A DNA stretch of 64,000 nt from an uncultured Lachnospiraceae bacterium (GTDB lineage: Bacteria; Bacillota; Clostridia; Lachnospirales; Lachnospiraceae). The translations under genes and the position numbers were made by a program. The DNA is taken from NCBI GenBank assembly GCA_910578845.1, contig CAJTSL010000013.1, forward strand, positions 1 to 64,000, written 5' to 3'. Of this stretch, positions 7,515 to 17,146 are shown piece after piece. How positions within the stretch are numbered: the stretch's first letter is position 1; each line of letters starts with the position of its first letter. The notes beneath the pieces were generated by a model. That model was not told the origin of the DNA, did not search any database, and worked only from the letters and a program-made list of their open reading frames with translations.

Positions 7515-9447
7515 ATCTGTCCCTATCCATTTCCATGAAACAGTCTTCACAAATCCGGTACGGATAATTCCATGCTAACGGCTTGCTACACATCTGGCAC
7601 TTTTTCTCAAACTGTTTCTTATCTTCCTGTAAAAGATTCCCTATCGCGCGTTGTGCAGCTTCCCGGTTGGCCTCTAACTCTTCCCTGTCTATCATCCAGT
7701 TCATCCTGCCTGCAAACTGGCTGTATAAGTCCAGCTTCTTATAATAAGATTCCAGCTCTTCTAAGGAAGATTCCGCCGGATATGCCGGGCATGGCTGTTC
7801 CTCCATGGGCGCTTCACAATACTTTAACCATAATCTAATGACATCCCTATCTCCGATATCAAAAGGACATGTGATCAGGGATAGCAGCAGCCTTTTATCC
7901 TTTCTACACTCTTCTGCCTTCCTGTAATTCTTCAGGTAACGGTACTTCCTGACGCTCTCTGCCATAGATACCTTATCATACAATTCCGTTCCGCCTGCGT
8001 TCTCCCATACTTCGATGATCTCATCCAACTCCATATTGATATCCAACAGCACTTCCGGGAAACCGATCCTTGCTTTTTTAAGCGGCAGAAAAGGTTCCTG
8101 TAGCTTCTTGCCAATATATCCCATATCTAATGTGGACTGCACATAACCAGTATCATAGAACCCATAGCGCCCTGCGCGTCCCGCAATCTGCCGTATTTCT
8201 TCTGCATGGATACGCCGCTTGATGCTACCGTCAAATTTTATCGTGTTCATGAAGACAATTCTTCGTATCGGTAAGTTAATGCCCATGCCAATCGCGTCGG
8301 TAGCAACAACTACTTCATTGACCCCCTCTGCGAATAGCTGTACTTGTTCTTTCCTTGTCTTAGGCGGCAGATTCCCATAAATGACGCTTGCTTTTATTCC
8401 TCTTGTTTCTAACGCCGCTGCAATGGCCAGCACATTCTTCTTGGAAAATGTAATCAACGCATCGCCACATTTTACATCTTTGTTCATATCATATTTCTCA
8501 GGCAGAAACTCTAACTTTGTATTACGTTCATGCCAAACCAGATCATAGGTGTCCCCACAGCGCGTAATCATCTGGATCAGCAAGTCTTTTGCAACCGGAG
8601 AGGCGCAAATATGGATCTCTTCTGCCCGGATCCCTAAAATCGCCCTTGTCCAATAGCTTCCGCGGTTCTCGTCATTTACCATCTGTGCCTCGTCAATAAC
8701 AGCGATATCATATATTTCTTTGATATCCAGGACTTCAATCGTAGATGCCTGACAGAAAGCGCCAGGCGTATGGATCTTCTCCTCTCCTGTGATCATGTTG
8801 CAAGGCACCCCCGCCGCCATCATCGTATCATAGACTTCTAATGCCAGAAGCCGCAACGGGCCTAGATAAATCCCTTGATATGCATGTTTTAACCGTTGCA
8901 GCGCCTGATAGGTCTTACCGCTGTTCGTCGGCCCAATATGCATAATAAAGTGCCTGTGCATGCTGCGCGCCTCGGGATACTGTTTCTCCGGCTCCGCCTC
9001 CATCAATTCCTCAATCCTTTTGCCGACCATAAGCTGCATATAGTCGTCCTTATAGATCTCATACAAAGACTGGGTGCGAAGCAACATATAGATATCCTTC
9101 ATTTTCAAGATCTCCGTAAAAGAAGAAAAAGGCGCCATCATCCGCAAGAAAAACAAATCTAACTTGATCAGCCTGCGCATCGCTCTCTTATATCTGCTAA
9201 TCAGCTTCTTATCCCGGTTAGAAACCGTATAGCCTATCGCCGCTGCTCTTTTATGCAATTCCCCCATGTCATTTAAAATCTGGTGAGCCTCTAGCCTTTG
9301 CTTCCTCGCAATCCTTCGCTCCAACTGCTTAATATTGTGCTCACAATTTTTAATAAACTTCATTTGCCTGGAAACCGGTATCTCTAAAAATGCTTTATGA
9401 TACACTTTCCAAGCTTTCTCAATCTCCTCATTTGTGACTTTTTCCAT
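7477..9447 (-). CDS. SUV3-like DExH helicase with C-terminal zinc-finger motif
   Basis: About 656 residues. N-terminal basic helical region (1-165). Helicase domain 1 has Walker A GPTNSGKT (about 172-179) and a DEAQ Walker B (about 252-255). Domain 2 has ASPVAKDL, ATDAIGMGINLP and IAGRAGRYG (motif VI). The tail carries four cysteines in CQMC...CEDC spacing, probably a zinc finger. The closest known relatives are the SUV3 RNA helicases that work with exoribonucleases in RNA decay; clostridial homologues are largely uncharacterised. Start at ATG 9447 with GGGG upstream. It probably forms an operon with the downstream phosphopantetheinyl transferase, without any obvious functional link. Confidence 0.85.
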   Translation of the reverse strand: MEKVTNEEIEKAWKVYHKAFLEIPVSRQMKFIKNCEHNIKQLERRIARKQRLEAHQILNDMGELHKRAAAIGYTVSNRDKKLISRYKRAMRRLIKLDLFFLRMMAPFSSFTEILKMKDIYMLLRTQSLYEIYKDDYMQLMVGKRIEELMEAEPEKQYPEARSMHRHFIMHIGPTNSGKTYQALQRLKHAYQGIYLGPLRLLALEVYDTMMAAGVPCNMITGEEKIHTPGAFCQASTIEVLDIKEIYDIAVIDEAQMVNDENRGSYWTRAILGIRAEEIHICASPVAKDLLIQMITRCGDTYDLVWHERNTKLEFLPEKYDMNKDVKCGDALITFSKKNVLAIAAALETRGIKASVIYGNLPPKTRKEQVQLFAEGVNEVVVATDAIGMGINLPIRRIVFMNTIKFDGSIKRRIHAEEIRQIAGRAGRYGFYDTGYVQSTLDMGYIGKKLQEPFLPLKKARIGFPEVLLDINMELDEIIEVWENAGGTELYDKVSMAESVRKYRYLKNYRKAEECRKDKRLLLSLITCPFDIGDRDVIRLWLKYCEAPMEEQPCPAYPAESSLEELESYYKKLDLYSQFAGRMNWMIDREELEANREAAQRAIGNLLQEDKKQFEKKCQMCSKPLAWNYPYRICEDCFMEMDRDRYDKNLYSGCQTV

Positions 9448-9519
9448 TCTCAACTACCCCATTACACAACTGCTCATACCTCCCAAGCCTGCCACGTCAT
9501 AAAAGGCTGCTTGACATCC

Positions 9520-10380
9520 CTACTCTGTCGGCCTTTGATAAAACCTGCCAAACAATTCTTCCGTCCTTATTGCATTGACAAACGCGTTCTCATCAGCATC
9601 TTTCACTGCGTTAACGACTGTTTTGCTTTCCTCTCTGGATACCACTGAATAGACTATGTCCCTTTCACAATGCCCATAAGAACCCTCGCCTTCCAGAATC
9701 GTCGCACCATGTCCGCTGGCATCATAAATTGCCATGCAGACATCCTTTGCATGATTGGTGACTATAAATAACGTCTGCTTTTGATACTTCTTATAAAGCA
9801 TATGTAAAATCTGTGTGGACGCATACTGGAATATGATAGAATATAATGCCTTCTCCCAGCCAAACAAAAGACCTGCTAAAAGGATAATGATGACATTAAC
9901 GCCCATAATCAAATTCCAGGAATCGACGCCCTTTTTCTCCGAAAGGAAAATGGCTATAAAATCCGTCCCCCCTGTCGTTGCATTCATCAGCAGGCATAAG
10001 CTAATGACAAATCCACAGATAATGCCCCCGAAAATGCTAATTAATAAAATATCCGATGTAATTTCATAACCAGGTATCATGTCCGTCAATACGCTAGTAA
10101 GCACAATCATCAAGCAGGAATATAAAGTAAACTTCTTCCCGATGAAACGGAACCCAATATAAATAGGCACCATATTCAACAACAGATTGACCACGGTGTA
10201 AGGAACTGTAATAGCGAAAAAATTCTCGAAAATCGCCTGGATTAAAATCGTCAGTCCCATGACGCCCCCAGGATAAAGGCCGCCAGCCCTTACAAAAGTC
10301 TTAGTGTTTACCGCCATAATAACTGAAGCCAAGCAAATGACGATTATTCTTTTTCCGTCTTTTTTCCAATTAAAAGTCAT
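9520..10380 (-). CDS. YitT-family membrane protein (DUF161 plus DUF2179)
   Basis: 286 residues: five or six hydrophobic segments (about 12-185) with the GGLYPGGVMGL and NATTGGTDF motifs of the family, then a cytoplasmic DUF2179 domain (about 200-280; TLFIVTNHAKD...GHGATILEGEGSY). The transport substrate is unknown. Start at 10380, with AGGA 8 nt upstream; reading upstream of that is AT-rich and unlike the family. Monocistronic, between the helicase operon and the rhaA terminator. Confidence 0.88.
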   Translation of the reverse strand: MTFNWKKDGKRIIVICLASVIMAVNTKTFVRAGGLYPGGVMGLTILIQAIFENFFAITVPYTVVNLLLNMVPIYIGFRFIGKKFTLYSCLMIVLTSVLTDMIPGYEITSDILLISIFGGIICGFVISLCLLMNATTGGTDFIAIFLSEKKGVDSWNLIMGVNVIIILLAGLLFGWEKALYSIIFQYASTQILHMLYKKYQKQTLFIVTNHAKDVCMAIYDASGHGATILEGEGSYGHCERDIVYSVVSREESKTVVNAVKDADENAFVNAIRTEELFGRFYQRPTE

Positions 10381-10560
10381 TTCAAATGTCCTGTCCCTTT
10401 CCGTTCCTACAAATATGCTCTTCTCATTGATAAGTAATATAATATTAGTATAGCACAACTTAAAATGTGATTCAATTATAATATATCTAGCCAAATCTTG
10501 TTTGAAAAAATTGATAAAATACAGATTATTTGCTATTATCCCCATTTTTCTGCATATACG

Positions 10561-10584
10561 AAAAAAGGGAGCCAAAAGGCTCCC
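10561..10584 (-). terminator. Rho-independent terminator of rhaA
   Basis: GGGAGCC (10567-10573), AAAA loop, GGCTCCC (10578-10584); six Ts follow on the minus strand. Confidence 0.9.
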
Positions 10585-10618
10585 TAAAAATTATTCCGCT
10601 ATGATAATGTCATCTTCC

Positions 10619-11878
10619 TTACTTTCTCTTAGCCAAAACTTCCTCTTCGTATCTCTGCACCGTTTCAAACCATCTCTTATCAGCCGCCACGCCGCACTGC
10701 CTACAATATTCTTCCCAAATGTCACCGAACGGATACGTCTTAATATCTTCCTGCAATACCATAAGCTCCGTCATGCGGTTTTCTTCCTGAAGCTTTTTAA
10801 ACTGCGCGTTCGGCGTACACAAAGCTGACAGCAACGCTTTCTGCCAACTGCGGAAACCAACTGTCCATGCAGAGATCCGGTTAATGCTCGCGTCAAAATA
10901 ATCAAGCGCCATATAGACCCTGCCTAAAGCGTCATTCCTGACAATTTCTTTCGCCATCTCCTTGGTTTCATCGTCAAATAATACAACATGATCGCTGTCC
11001 CAGCGTACCGGCCTCGTGATATGCAGCGCAATTTCCGGGAAATAACATAGCAGTGCCGGAATCTTGTCCGATACGACTTCCGTCGGATGATAATGTCCGT
11101 TATCCATCAGAGGCAGGCAGCCTTCGTGCGTCGCGGCAAACAGTAATGTAAACTCCGCGCTTCCCGCTGTATAAGATTCCACGCCGATCCCGAACACCTT
11201 AGACTCCACACAAGGTTTCACAAGGTTCTTATCATATGGCTCCGATAAAATCTGCTCAATGGAATCCTTATACCGCATCCTCGGCCCCATGCGGTCTGCG
11301 GGGATATCTTTGTAACCGTCTCCCGTCCAAATATTCATGACGCATGGCACGCCGGTTTCTTTCGCAAAGTACTCCGAAATACGGATACATGCTTTTCCAT
11401 GTTCAATCCAGAATTTTCTCGTTTCCTCGTCCGGGCTAGATAATGTCAGGCCGTCCTTTACTTTATCATGGGAGAAAAATGTCGGGTTAAAATCAATGCC
11501 CATATTTCTCTCTTTCGCAAATTCTACCCACTTTACAAAATGTTTCGGCTCAATTTTGTCACGGTCTACATATCCACCCTCTTCAAAAATAGCATAGCTC
11601 GCATGTAGGTTGAGCTTTTTCTTGCCTGGCATTAGCGCAAGCGCCTGCGCCATATCCTTCATAAGCTCTTCCGGCGTCCTTGCTTTCCCAGGATAGTCCC
11701 CCGTCGTCTGGATGCCGCCTGTCAGCGGGCCGTCATGGTCAAAACCGGTAACATCGTCGCCCTGCCAGCAATGAAGGGCTACCGGCGCCTCTTTAAGCGC
11801 CGCAATCGCCGCGTCCGTATCTACGCCAATCGCCGCATACATTTCCTTTGCGGCTCCGTATCTTTCTTTCTGTGTCAT
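10619..11878 (-). CDS. rhaA: L-rhamnose isomerase
   Basis: 419 residues, the length of E. coli RhaA. Converts L-rhamnose to L-rhamnulose, with divalent metal in the cytoplasm, as the first step of rhamnose breakdown. Recognisable blocks: ALHCWQGDDVTGFD near the N-terminus, LNLHASYA, GIDFNPTFFSH, MNIWTGDGYKD, GVESYTAGSAEF, LMDNGHYHPTE and ALDYFDASINRI. Strong AAGGAG ribosome site. It is divergent from an AraC regulator and in the same region as a GH31 glucosidase. RhaB and RhaD, the next two enzymes, are not in the window. Likely end user of rhamnose released by the rhamnogalacturonan locus at 42-54 kb. Confidence 0.96.
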   Translation of the reverse strand: MTQKERYGAAKEMYAAIGVDTDAAIAALKEAPVALHCWQGDDVTGFDHDGPLTGGIQTTGDYPGKARTPEELMKDMAQALALMPGKKKLNLHASYAIFEEGGYVDRDKIEPKHFVKWVEFAKERNMGIDFNPTFFSHDKVKDGLTLSSPDEETRKFWIEHGKACIRISEYFAKETGVPCVMNIWTGDGYKDIPADRMGPRMRYKDSIEQILSEPYDKNLVKPCVESKVFGIGVESYTAGSAEFTLLFAATHEGCLPLMDNGHYHPTEVVSDKIPALLCYFPEIALHITRPVRWDSDHVVLFDDETKEMAKEIVRNDALGRVYMALDYFDASINRISAWTVGFRSWQKALLSALCTPNAQFKKLQEENRMTELMVLQEDIKTYPFGDIWEEYCRQCGVAADKRWFETVQRYEEEVLAKRK

Positions 11879-11912
11879 TTTACCTTCTCCTTCCCGATTC
11901 TAGATAGTTCTC

Positions 11913-11971
11913 ATTATACCATGTCCCCGTTCCGCTTATAAGGTCTTTGTTTTCAAAAAAAGGGACCTTAT
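11913..11971 (-). promoter_or_regulatory. rhaA promoter and candidate operator
   Basis: On the minus strand TATAAT (11918-11913) lies 35 bp before the rhaA start, with a poor -35 (TTATAA) 17 bp upstream, as expected for an activator-dependent promoter. Just behind it is an inverted repeat, ATAAGGTC (11938-11945) and GACCTTAT (11964-11971), which abuts the divergent AraC-gene promoter. Its position suits a regulator acting on both genes. Confidence 0.5.
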
Positions 11972-12000
11972 TTGCAGGCCGTGCCATAACATGGTACAAT
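11972..12000 (+). promoter_or_regulatory. Sigma-A-like promoter of the AraC gene
   Basis: TTGCAG (11972-11977), 17-bp spacer, TACAAT (11995-12000). Its -35 element touches the GACCTTAT half-site, so a bound regulator could repress it. Confidence 0.65.
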
Positions 12001-12044
12001 ATACAAAATAAGAACGACAGCCACGTAAAAAAGGAGGCGCTCCC

Positions 12045-13019
12045 ATGCAACAGGAATTACTAGAACAACTCCAAAAAATCACCGAGGAAGAGCATGCTAT
12101 CCTAAAAGGCGCTCCGGATGTCAGAAGAGAATTATATACTTCTGAAAAAGATTTTGTCATCGATAGCAAAAAATTACTACAAAAAGGGCGCCTGATCGAA
12201 ATACGGCCGCATACCAGATTCGTCCATTTTCCAAAGCACCGTCATAACTACGTGGAAATGGTCTATATGTGCAGCGGCAGCACTACGCATATCATCAACG
12301 GCAGAGAACACATCACCTTACATACAGGCGACCTGCTCTTCCTCAACCAAAACGCGACACAGGAAATCCTCCCCGCCGCAGAGAGCGATATCGCTGTTAA
12401 TTTCATCATCCTGCCGGAATTCTTCGACCGGGCTTTCTCAATGATCGAAAAAGAGAACATTCTGCATGACTTCCTGATTTCCTCCCTGTCGCAGGACTAT
12501 TCCCAATCGAGTTATCTCCATTTCCAGGCGAAGGATATCCTCCCGGTACAAAACCTCATTGAAAACATGATCTGGACGCTGATCCACAAAAAAACCGCTA
12601 CCAATACCATCAACCAGACAACAATGGGCCTTTTATTCATGAACCTGTCCTTGTTTGCAGATACGATCAATCAGGATGACCCCCACCAGTATGAACAGAA
12701 TCTTGTCTTCTCTATCCTAAAATACATAGAATCACATTACAAAGACGGGACACTCGCAGAAATAGCCGCAGAGACATGCCATCCTGCCTATTATATAAGC
12801 CGGCTGTTGAAAAAGCATACCGACTCCAATTTCAAAGAATTATTGCAGCAGAAGAAATTACAGCAGGCAGCATACCTGCTCTCACAGACCTCTCTCTCTG
12901 TCGAAGCGGTCATGGACAATATCGGATATGATAACAGTAGTTATTTCTATAGGAAGTTCCGGGAGCGCTATGGCGGATCACCGAAAGAATACCGGAAAGG
13001 TGAATTAGGGCAAAAGTGA
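12045..13019 (+). CDS. AraC-family transcriptional regulator with cupin sensor domain
   Basis: 324 residues. The N-terminal half contains an AraC-type cupin (HFPKHRHNYVEMVYMCSG, about residues 65-82). The last ~100 residues are a double helix-turn-helix (IAAETCHPAYYISRLLKK and VEAVMDNIGYDNSSYFYRKF, with the closing GGSPKEYR). AGGAGG precedes the ATG. Its divergent arrangement with rhaA and position before the GH31 gene suggest it controls rhamnose and/or alpha-glucoside use. The effector is not evident from sequence. Confidence 0.92.
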   Translation: MQQELLEQLQKITEEEHAILKGAPDVRRELYTSEKDFVIDSKKLLQKGRLIEIRPHTRFVHFPKHRHNYVEMVYMCSGSTTHIINGREHITLHTGDLLFLNQNATQEILPAAESDIAVNFIILPEFFDRAFSMIEKENILHDFLISSLSQDYSQSSYLHFQAKDILPVQNLIENMIWTLIHKKTATNTINQTTMGLLFMNLSLFADTINQDDPHQYEQNLVFSILKYIESHYKDGTLAEIAAETCHPAYYISRLLKKHTDSNFKELLQQKKLQQAAYLLSQTSLSVEAVMDNIGYDNSSYFYRKFRERYGGSPKEYRKGELGQK

Positions 13020-13055
13020 ATATCATATCTTTGCCTTCTTTCGGAAAATCTTTGC

Positions 13056-13084
13056 TTGCAGTTTCTCCCCATACCTACTAAAAT
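13056..13084 (+). promoter_or_regulatory. Sigma-A-like promoter of the GH31 gene
   Basis: TTGCAG (13056-13061), 17-bp spacer, TAAAAT (13079-13084), 66 bp before the start codon. It shares the TTGCAG -35 and 17-bp spacing with the AraC-gene promoter. Confidence 0.6.
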
Positions 13085-13150
13085 AAGGAAAATAGCTTTC
13101 TACATAGAAGCAACGAAAACCATAAGGATACAGAAAGGAATGGAACCGAT

Positions 13151-15397
13151 ATGTATGGCGCGTTATTAAATTATGAGCAAAACAAGCAGACGATCACGCT
13201 GCACTATGAAAAGCAGGAGGCACAGATCCATGTGCTGACAGACAGCATTATTAATGTGTTTGTACCGCTATTCACATCAGAGCATTACTCAAAAGCAATC
13301 GAGGGAGATAAAGAGCTTCCGACCGCGTTTACGTTGGATAAAGAGCAGGATGCCCTGATATTGGCGACAGACTCCCTGGTATGCAAAATTTATGACGATT
13401 TCATGATTGATTTCTACGATAAAGAAGGCACCCTTCTCTGCGCCGACTACCGTGGAAAGAGAATCCCCCGGAAACGTTTCTCCGAATCTCTCATCGAGCT
13501 TGCCAAACAGGAAGGGCATACGATAGATCCCAACGGTGGCCAGGACTATGCCATACAATGTATCAAACAGTTAGATAACGCCGACTGCATCTATGGCCTT
13601 GGCGATAAGACCGGGACATTAAATAAAAGGTGTTATGAATATGAGAACTGGAACAGCGATATTCCCGACCCACATGAAGACAGCTTTAAATCGCTTTATA
13701 AAAGCATACCCTTTTTCATCACCTTAAAAGAAAAAGGCGTTTATGGCATCTTCTATGATAATACTTTCAAAAGCTATTTTAACTTCGGCAAAGAGAATAA
13801 CGGTTATTATTGTTTCGGAAGCGACGACGGCAATCTGGATTATTACTTCATTGGCGGCTCGTCCATGCCTGAAATCGTAACCAGTTATACTTACCTCACT
13901 GGCCGGATGCCCCTGCCACAGAAATGGACACTTGGGTATCAGCAATCCCGCTGGGGATATGACAGTGAGAAGGCATTCCGCGAGCTTGCAGCAAAGTTTA
14001 AAGAGCACCATATCCCGTGTGATGCGTTTCATTTCGATATCGACTATATGGATCACTACAAAGTCTTTACCTGGAACGAAGAACGTTTCACGGATGCCCG
14101 CGCGCTGCTTGCAGACCTAAAAGAACAAGGCATCAAAGCCGTAACTATCATTGACCCAGGCGTCAAAGTGGAAAAAGGCTTTACAATGTATGATGAAGGC
14201 GTAGAACATGACTATTTCGCCAAATCCCCCGACGGCAATATCTATGTTAACGTTGTCTGGCCCGGGGATTCGGTATATCCTGATTTCGGCAATCCCGAAG
14301 TACGGAAATGGTGGGGCGGACACTTACAGTTTTATACCGATTTAGGGGTCAGCGGCGTATGGAATGATATGAACGAGCCTGCAAGCTTCCACGGCCCGCT
14401 TCCAGGAGACATTGTCTTCACGGATGAAGGAAAGACGGCTACGCATGCCCAGATGCACAACGTTTACGGGCACAATATGGCGAAGGCGACTTATGAAGGA
14501 TGGAAGAAATTAACAAATAAAAGGCCTTTTGTCATTACAAGAGCCTGCTATAGCGGCTCGCAAAAATATGCGACTGCATGGACAGGCGACAACCAAAGCC
14601 TCTGGACGCATCTGCGCATGGCAATCCCACAGCAATGTAACCTGGGCATTAGTGGCATGACATTTATCGGGACCGACATCGGCGGGTTCGGGGCCGATAC
14701 CACACCAGAGCTGTTATGCCGTTGGGTTGAAGCCGGCTGCTTCTCCCCGCTCTTCCGCAACCATTGCGCTATGGGATGCATGGAGCAAGAGCCATGGCTA
14801 TTCGGTGAAGAAACACTTGCTATTTATCGGAAATATGTAGAGCTACGCTATGCCCTGCTGCCTTACTTCTACGATTTATGCCGTGAATGTGAGACCACCG
14901 GGCTGCCTATTATGAGGCCACTCGTTCTGCATTATGAAAATGACATTAATGTCAGAAACTTAAACGATGAATTCATGGTCGGAAAGCATCTTCTTGTGGC
15001 TCCTGTCGTAGAGCAGGGCGCCAGAAAACGTATGGTTTATTTGCCGGACGGCGTTTGGTACGATTATTGGACACATACAGAATATAAAGGCGGACAATAT
15101 TATATTGTCGATGCGCCACTCGACGTATGCCCGATCTTCGTCAAGGAAGGAACCATCCTGCCGAAAGCGCCTGCACAAATGTATGTCGGGGAAATCGAAG
15201 ACCCGGCGTTAATCTTGGAGGTATATCCCGGCACCGGCTCTTACACGCACTACTATGATAATGGCGTCGATTTCGCTTACCAGAACGGCGAATATCAGGA
15301 ATATTTCCTGGAAACGGATGGCACCAAAAACCTGAAGATCACTAAGCGGCACGAGGGATACCGCGATTATCCGGATATCGTCATTCATTATATCTAA
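13151..15397 (+). CDS. GH31 alpha-glucosidase-type glycoside hydrolase
   Basis: 748 residues. N-terminal beta-sandwich (about 1-250), then the (beta/alpha)8 domain with FHFDIDYM (about 294-300), the nucleophile motif GVWNDMNEP (Asp 406) and the acid/base motif WTGDNQS (Asp 480), then C-terminal beta domains. No signal peptide, so cytoplasmic. GH31 enzymes cleave terminal alpha-linked glucose or xylose; closely similar gut clostridial enzymes are alpha-glucosidases active on isomaltose- or maltose-type bonds, but the specificity here is inferred. AAAGGA lies upstream of the ATG. It follows the AraC gene and has its own promoter. Not part of a larger sugar operon in this window. Confidence 0.93.
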   Translation: MYGALLNYEQNKQTITLHYEKQEAQIHVLTDSIINVFVPLFTSEHYSKAIEGDKELPTAFTLDKEQDALILATDSLVCKIYDDFMIDFYDKEGTLLCADYRGKRIPRKRFSESLIELAKQEGHTIDPNGGQDYAIQCIKQLDNADCIYGLGDKTGTLNKRCYEYENWNSDIPDPHEDSFKSLYKSIPFFITLKEKGVYGIFYDNTFKSYFNFGKENNGYYCFGSDDGNLDYYFIGGSSMPEIVTSYTYLTGRMPLPQKWTLGYQQSRWGYDSEKAFRELAAKFKEHHIPCDAFHFDIDYMDHYKVFTWNEERFTDARALLADLKEQGIKAVTIIDPGVKVEKGFTMYDEGVEHDYFAKSPDGNIYVNVVWPGDSVYPDFGNPEVRKWWGGHLQFYTDLGVSGVWNDMNEPASFHGPLPGDIVFTDEGKTATHAQMHNVYGHNMAKATYEGWKKLTNKRPFVITRACYSGSQKYATAWTGDNQSLWTHLRMAIPQQCNLGISGMTFIGTDIGGFGADTTPELLCRWVEAGCFSPLFRNHCAMGCMEQEPWLFGEETLAIYRKYVELRYALLPYFYDLCRECETTGLPIMRPLVLHYENDINVRNLNDEFMVGKHLLVAPVVEQGARKRMVYLPDGVWYDYWTHTEYKGGQYYIVDAPLDVCPIFVKEGTILPKAPAQMYVGEIEDPALILEVYPGTGSYTHYYDNGVDFAYQNGEYQEYFLETDGTKNLKITKRHEGYRDYPDIVIHYI

Positions 15398-15418
15398 ACG
15401 ATACGGGACAACTGCTCC

Positions 15419-15453
15419 CTGCCACAGGCTTGGCTAAGATTAGCCCGTGGCAG
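15419..15453. terminator. Hairpin between convergent GH31 and membrane-protein genes
   Basis: CTGCCACAGGCT (15419-15430) pairs with AGCCCGTGGCAG (15442-15453) apart from one G-U. No strong U-tract; its location just after the GH31 stop supports a terminator role. Confidence 0.55.
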
Positions 15454-15472
15454 GAAAAGCAGGTAATCCCTA

Positions 15473-17068
15473 TCACTGCTCCCGCAAACCTGACATGTAA
15501 TAGAAACATGTCTTCTCCGGGATGCGGTGGAACCTCCCTTCTTCCTCTTGCCTGTACTCGCTGCAATCCAGGAACACAATCCTGCCGTCCGGCAGCGCAC
15601 AGTATTCACTGCCTTCCCAGTTACAGGGCGCTTCATATGCGGGCAATATATTAACAGCGCTTTCTTCTCCCAAGTTATAGGTAAAGATACCGTCATATCC
15701 CCAGAATACAAAATCCGTATCGGCGCCTTTCGCAATAATATCAAGCATGATCGTCTCTTCCGGTACTATGCCCATATAAATCTCCCCTAATGTGCCCTTT
15801 TCAAAATCTACAGAGGCAATCCCCATTTCCATATGCTCCAGTGTCCCTGCTTCTACCTGTGTATATACCTTACCGTCTTTCCCAATGCCAAGGCCGGCGC
15901 TAGGATGAGGCATATACGGGCTATCCAGGCCTGCTTCGATATTCTTCACGAAATTCCCCTCTCCATCCAATACCATCAATAATTCTTTCATAAAAGTCCC
16001 GCGCAGATAAATATACCCTTCGTCATCCACTACCATTCTTCTGATGATGCCGCCTATATCCTCATCATAAACCGATAAATCTATTTTCTTCTTTATCTCT
16101 CCTTCTGCGCTTAGAATCCAGAGCGAATTCTTGAACTTATCCCCCTCCATGGTCACGCTATGTTGGTAATCCCCGCTCTCAATACGCTCTATCAGCGCAA
16201 TATACACATCGCCCTTCTTATCCTGGTAAAGCGCGGTAACATTCGTCAGGGAATCAAAGTCATCGAAGAACAGTGTAGAGTCGCTGCTTCCGATTTCCAT
16301 GGTATGGATTTCGCTCAATCCTGTCAGGAATAAGCAGCTTTGTCCCATCGCCATATAACAGATCTCCAAATCTCCCGTATAGGGGATCGTCAGCTCTTGC
16401 GCAGGGTCATAGACCGCTTCGCTTTGCAAGACAGCATCATCGGTTGCTTCCACTTGCGTCTCTGTCTCTTCTGAGATCGTTTGACTTGGAAAGTCAATTT
16501 CTCCCGCTTCGATCTTCTCATTCATAGCCTGCAAGCTGTAATCACGTTTATACATAAAATCAATAATCCGTAGCAGCTCCTCGTCGTTCATTTCCTTCTC
16601 CGGGAAGAAGAACGTTGTCGTAGCGCCATAAAAGGCCACGCCTTTCCCTTCGTATTCCTCCGGCGCAGAAAGCATCTTCAGCAATCCCTCCGGGAACAGC
16701 GCCTCTTCTTCGTAAGAAACGCGTAATTCCTTCATCCGTGCCTTCTCTGACTCCGTATATGGGCGGTTATAGTTATCCATCCCCACCCGGCTCGTATAAA
16801 TCTGTACAAAGTATTCTTCCATCTCTTTCTCATTCATGGCTTCCATCCGCGCCTTAAGCGCTCCTACCGCCGCTGAAACAGTAACGGACATCGCCGCTAT
16901 GATCGCTGCCGCCAAGATCAGCGACTTCTTCCATGTCATTTTGAATATCCTATGCTGACTAGGGAGACTGACAAGTATGTCATCTATTCTATCTTCCAAT
17001 GTTTCCGGCACGATCATCTTCTCCTGTCTTGCCATTTTGAACAGATCCTGTTCCCATTTATTCTTCAT
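15473..17068 (-). CDS. Membrane-anchored propeller-like protein paired with an ECF sigma factor (putative anti-sigma factor)
   Basis: 531 residues. A cytoplasmic N-terminus of ~45 residues is followed by one membrane segment (about 48-68) and a long extracytoplasmic region. The outer part has a Glu-rich helical section, then repeated strand-turn units of DxxGxxY type (KKGDVYIAL, DDEGYIYLRG, GKDGKVYTQ, LPDGRIVFL), suggesting a beta-propeller. The gene follows the sigma factor at 17147 by about 80 bp. Such pairs usually work as sigma/anti-sigma, with the outer domain sensing a signal; here that is inference. GGAGG is 6 nt before the ATG at 17068; an earlier GTG overlaps it. The propeller sensor is unusual compared with DUF4179-type partners. 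Confidence 0.75.
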   Translation of the reverse strand: MKNKWEQDLFKMARQEKMIVPETLEDRIDDILVSLPSQHRIFKMTWKKSLILAAAIIAAMSVTVSAAVGALKARMEAMNEKEMEEYFVQIYTSRVGMDNYNRPYTESEKARMKELRVSYEEEALFPEGLLKMLSAPEEYEGKGVAFYGATTTFFFPEKEMNDEELLRIIDFMYKRDYSLQAMNEKIEAGEIDFPSQTISEETETQVEATDDAVLQSEAVYDPAQELTIPYTGDLEICYMAMGQSCLFLTGLSEIHTMEIGSSDSTLFFDDFDSLTNVTALYQDKKGDVYIALIERIESGDYQHSVTMEGDKFKNSLWILSAEGEIKKKIDLSVYDEDIGGIIRRMVVDDEGYIYLRGTFMKELLMVLDGEGNFVKNIEAGLDSPYMPHPSAGLGIGKDGKVYTQVEAGTLEHMEMGIASVDFEKGTLGEIYMGIVPEETIMLDIIAKGADTDFVFWGYDGIFTYNLGEESAVNILPAYEAPCNWEGSEYCALPDGRIVFLDCSEYRQEEEGRFHRIPEKTCFYYMSGLREQ

Positions 17069-17146
17069 AAACACCCTCCATTCTGCTTACATATCACGCT
17101 TTTGGACATTGCACGCTTATGCTTCCCTTGATCTTATCAGGCTCCT

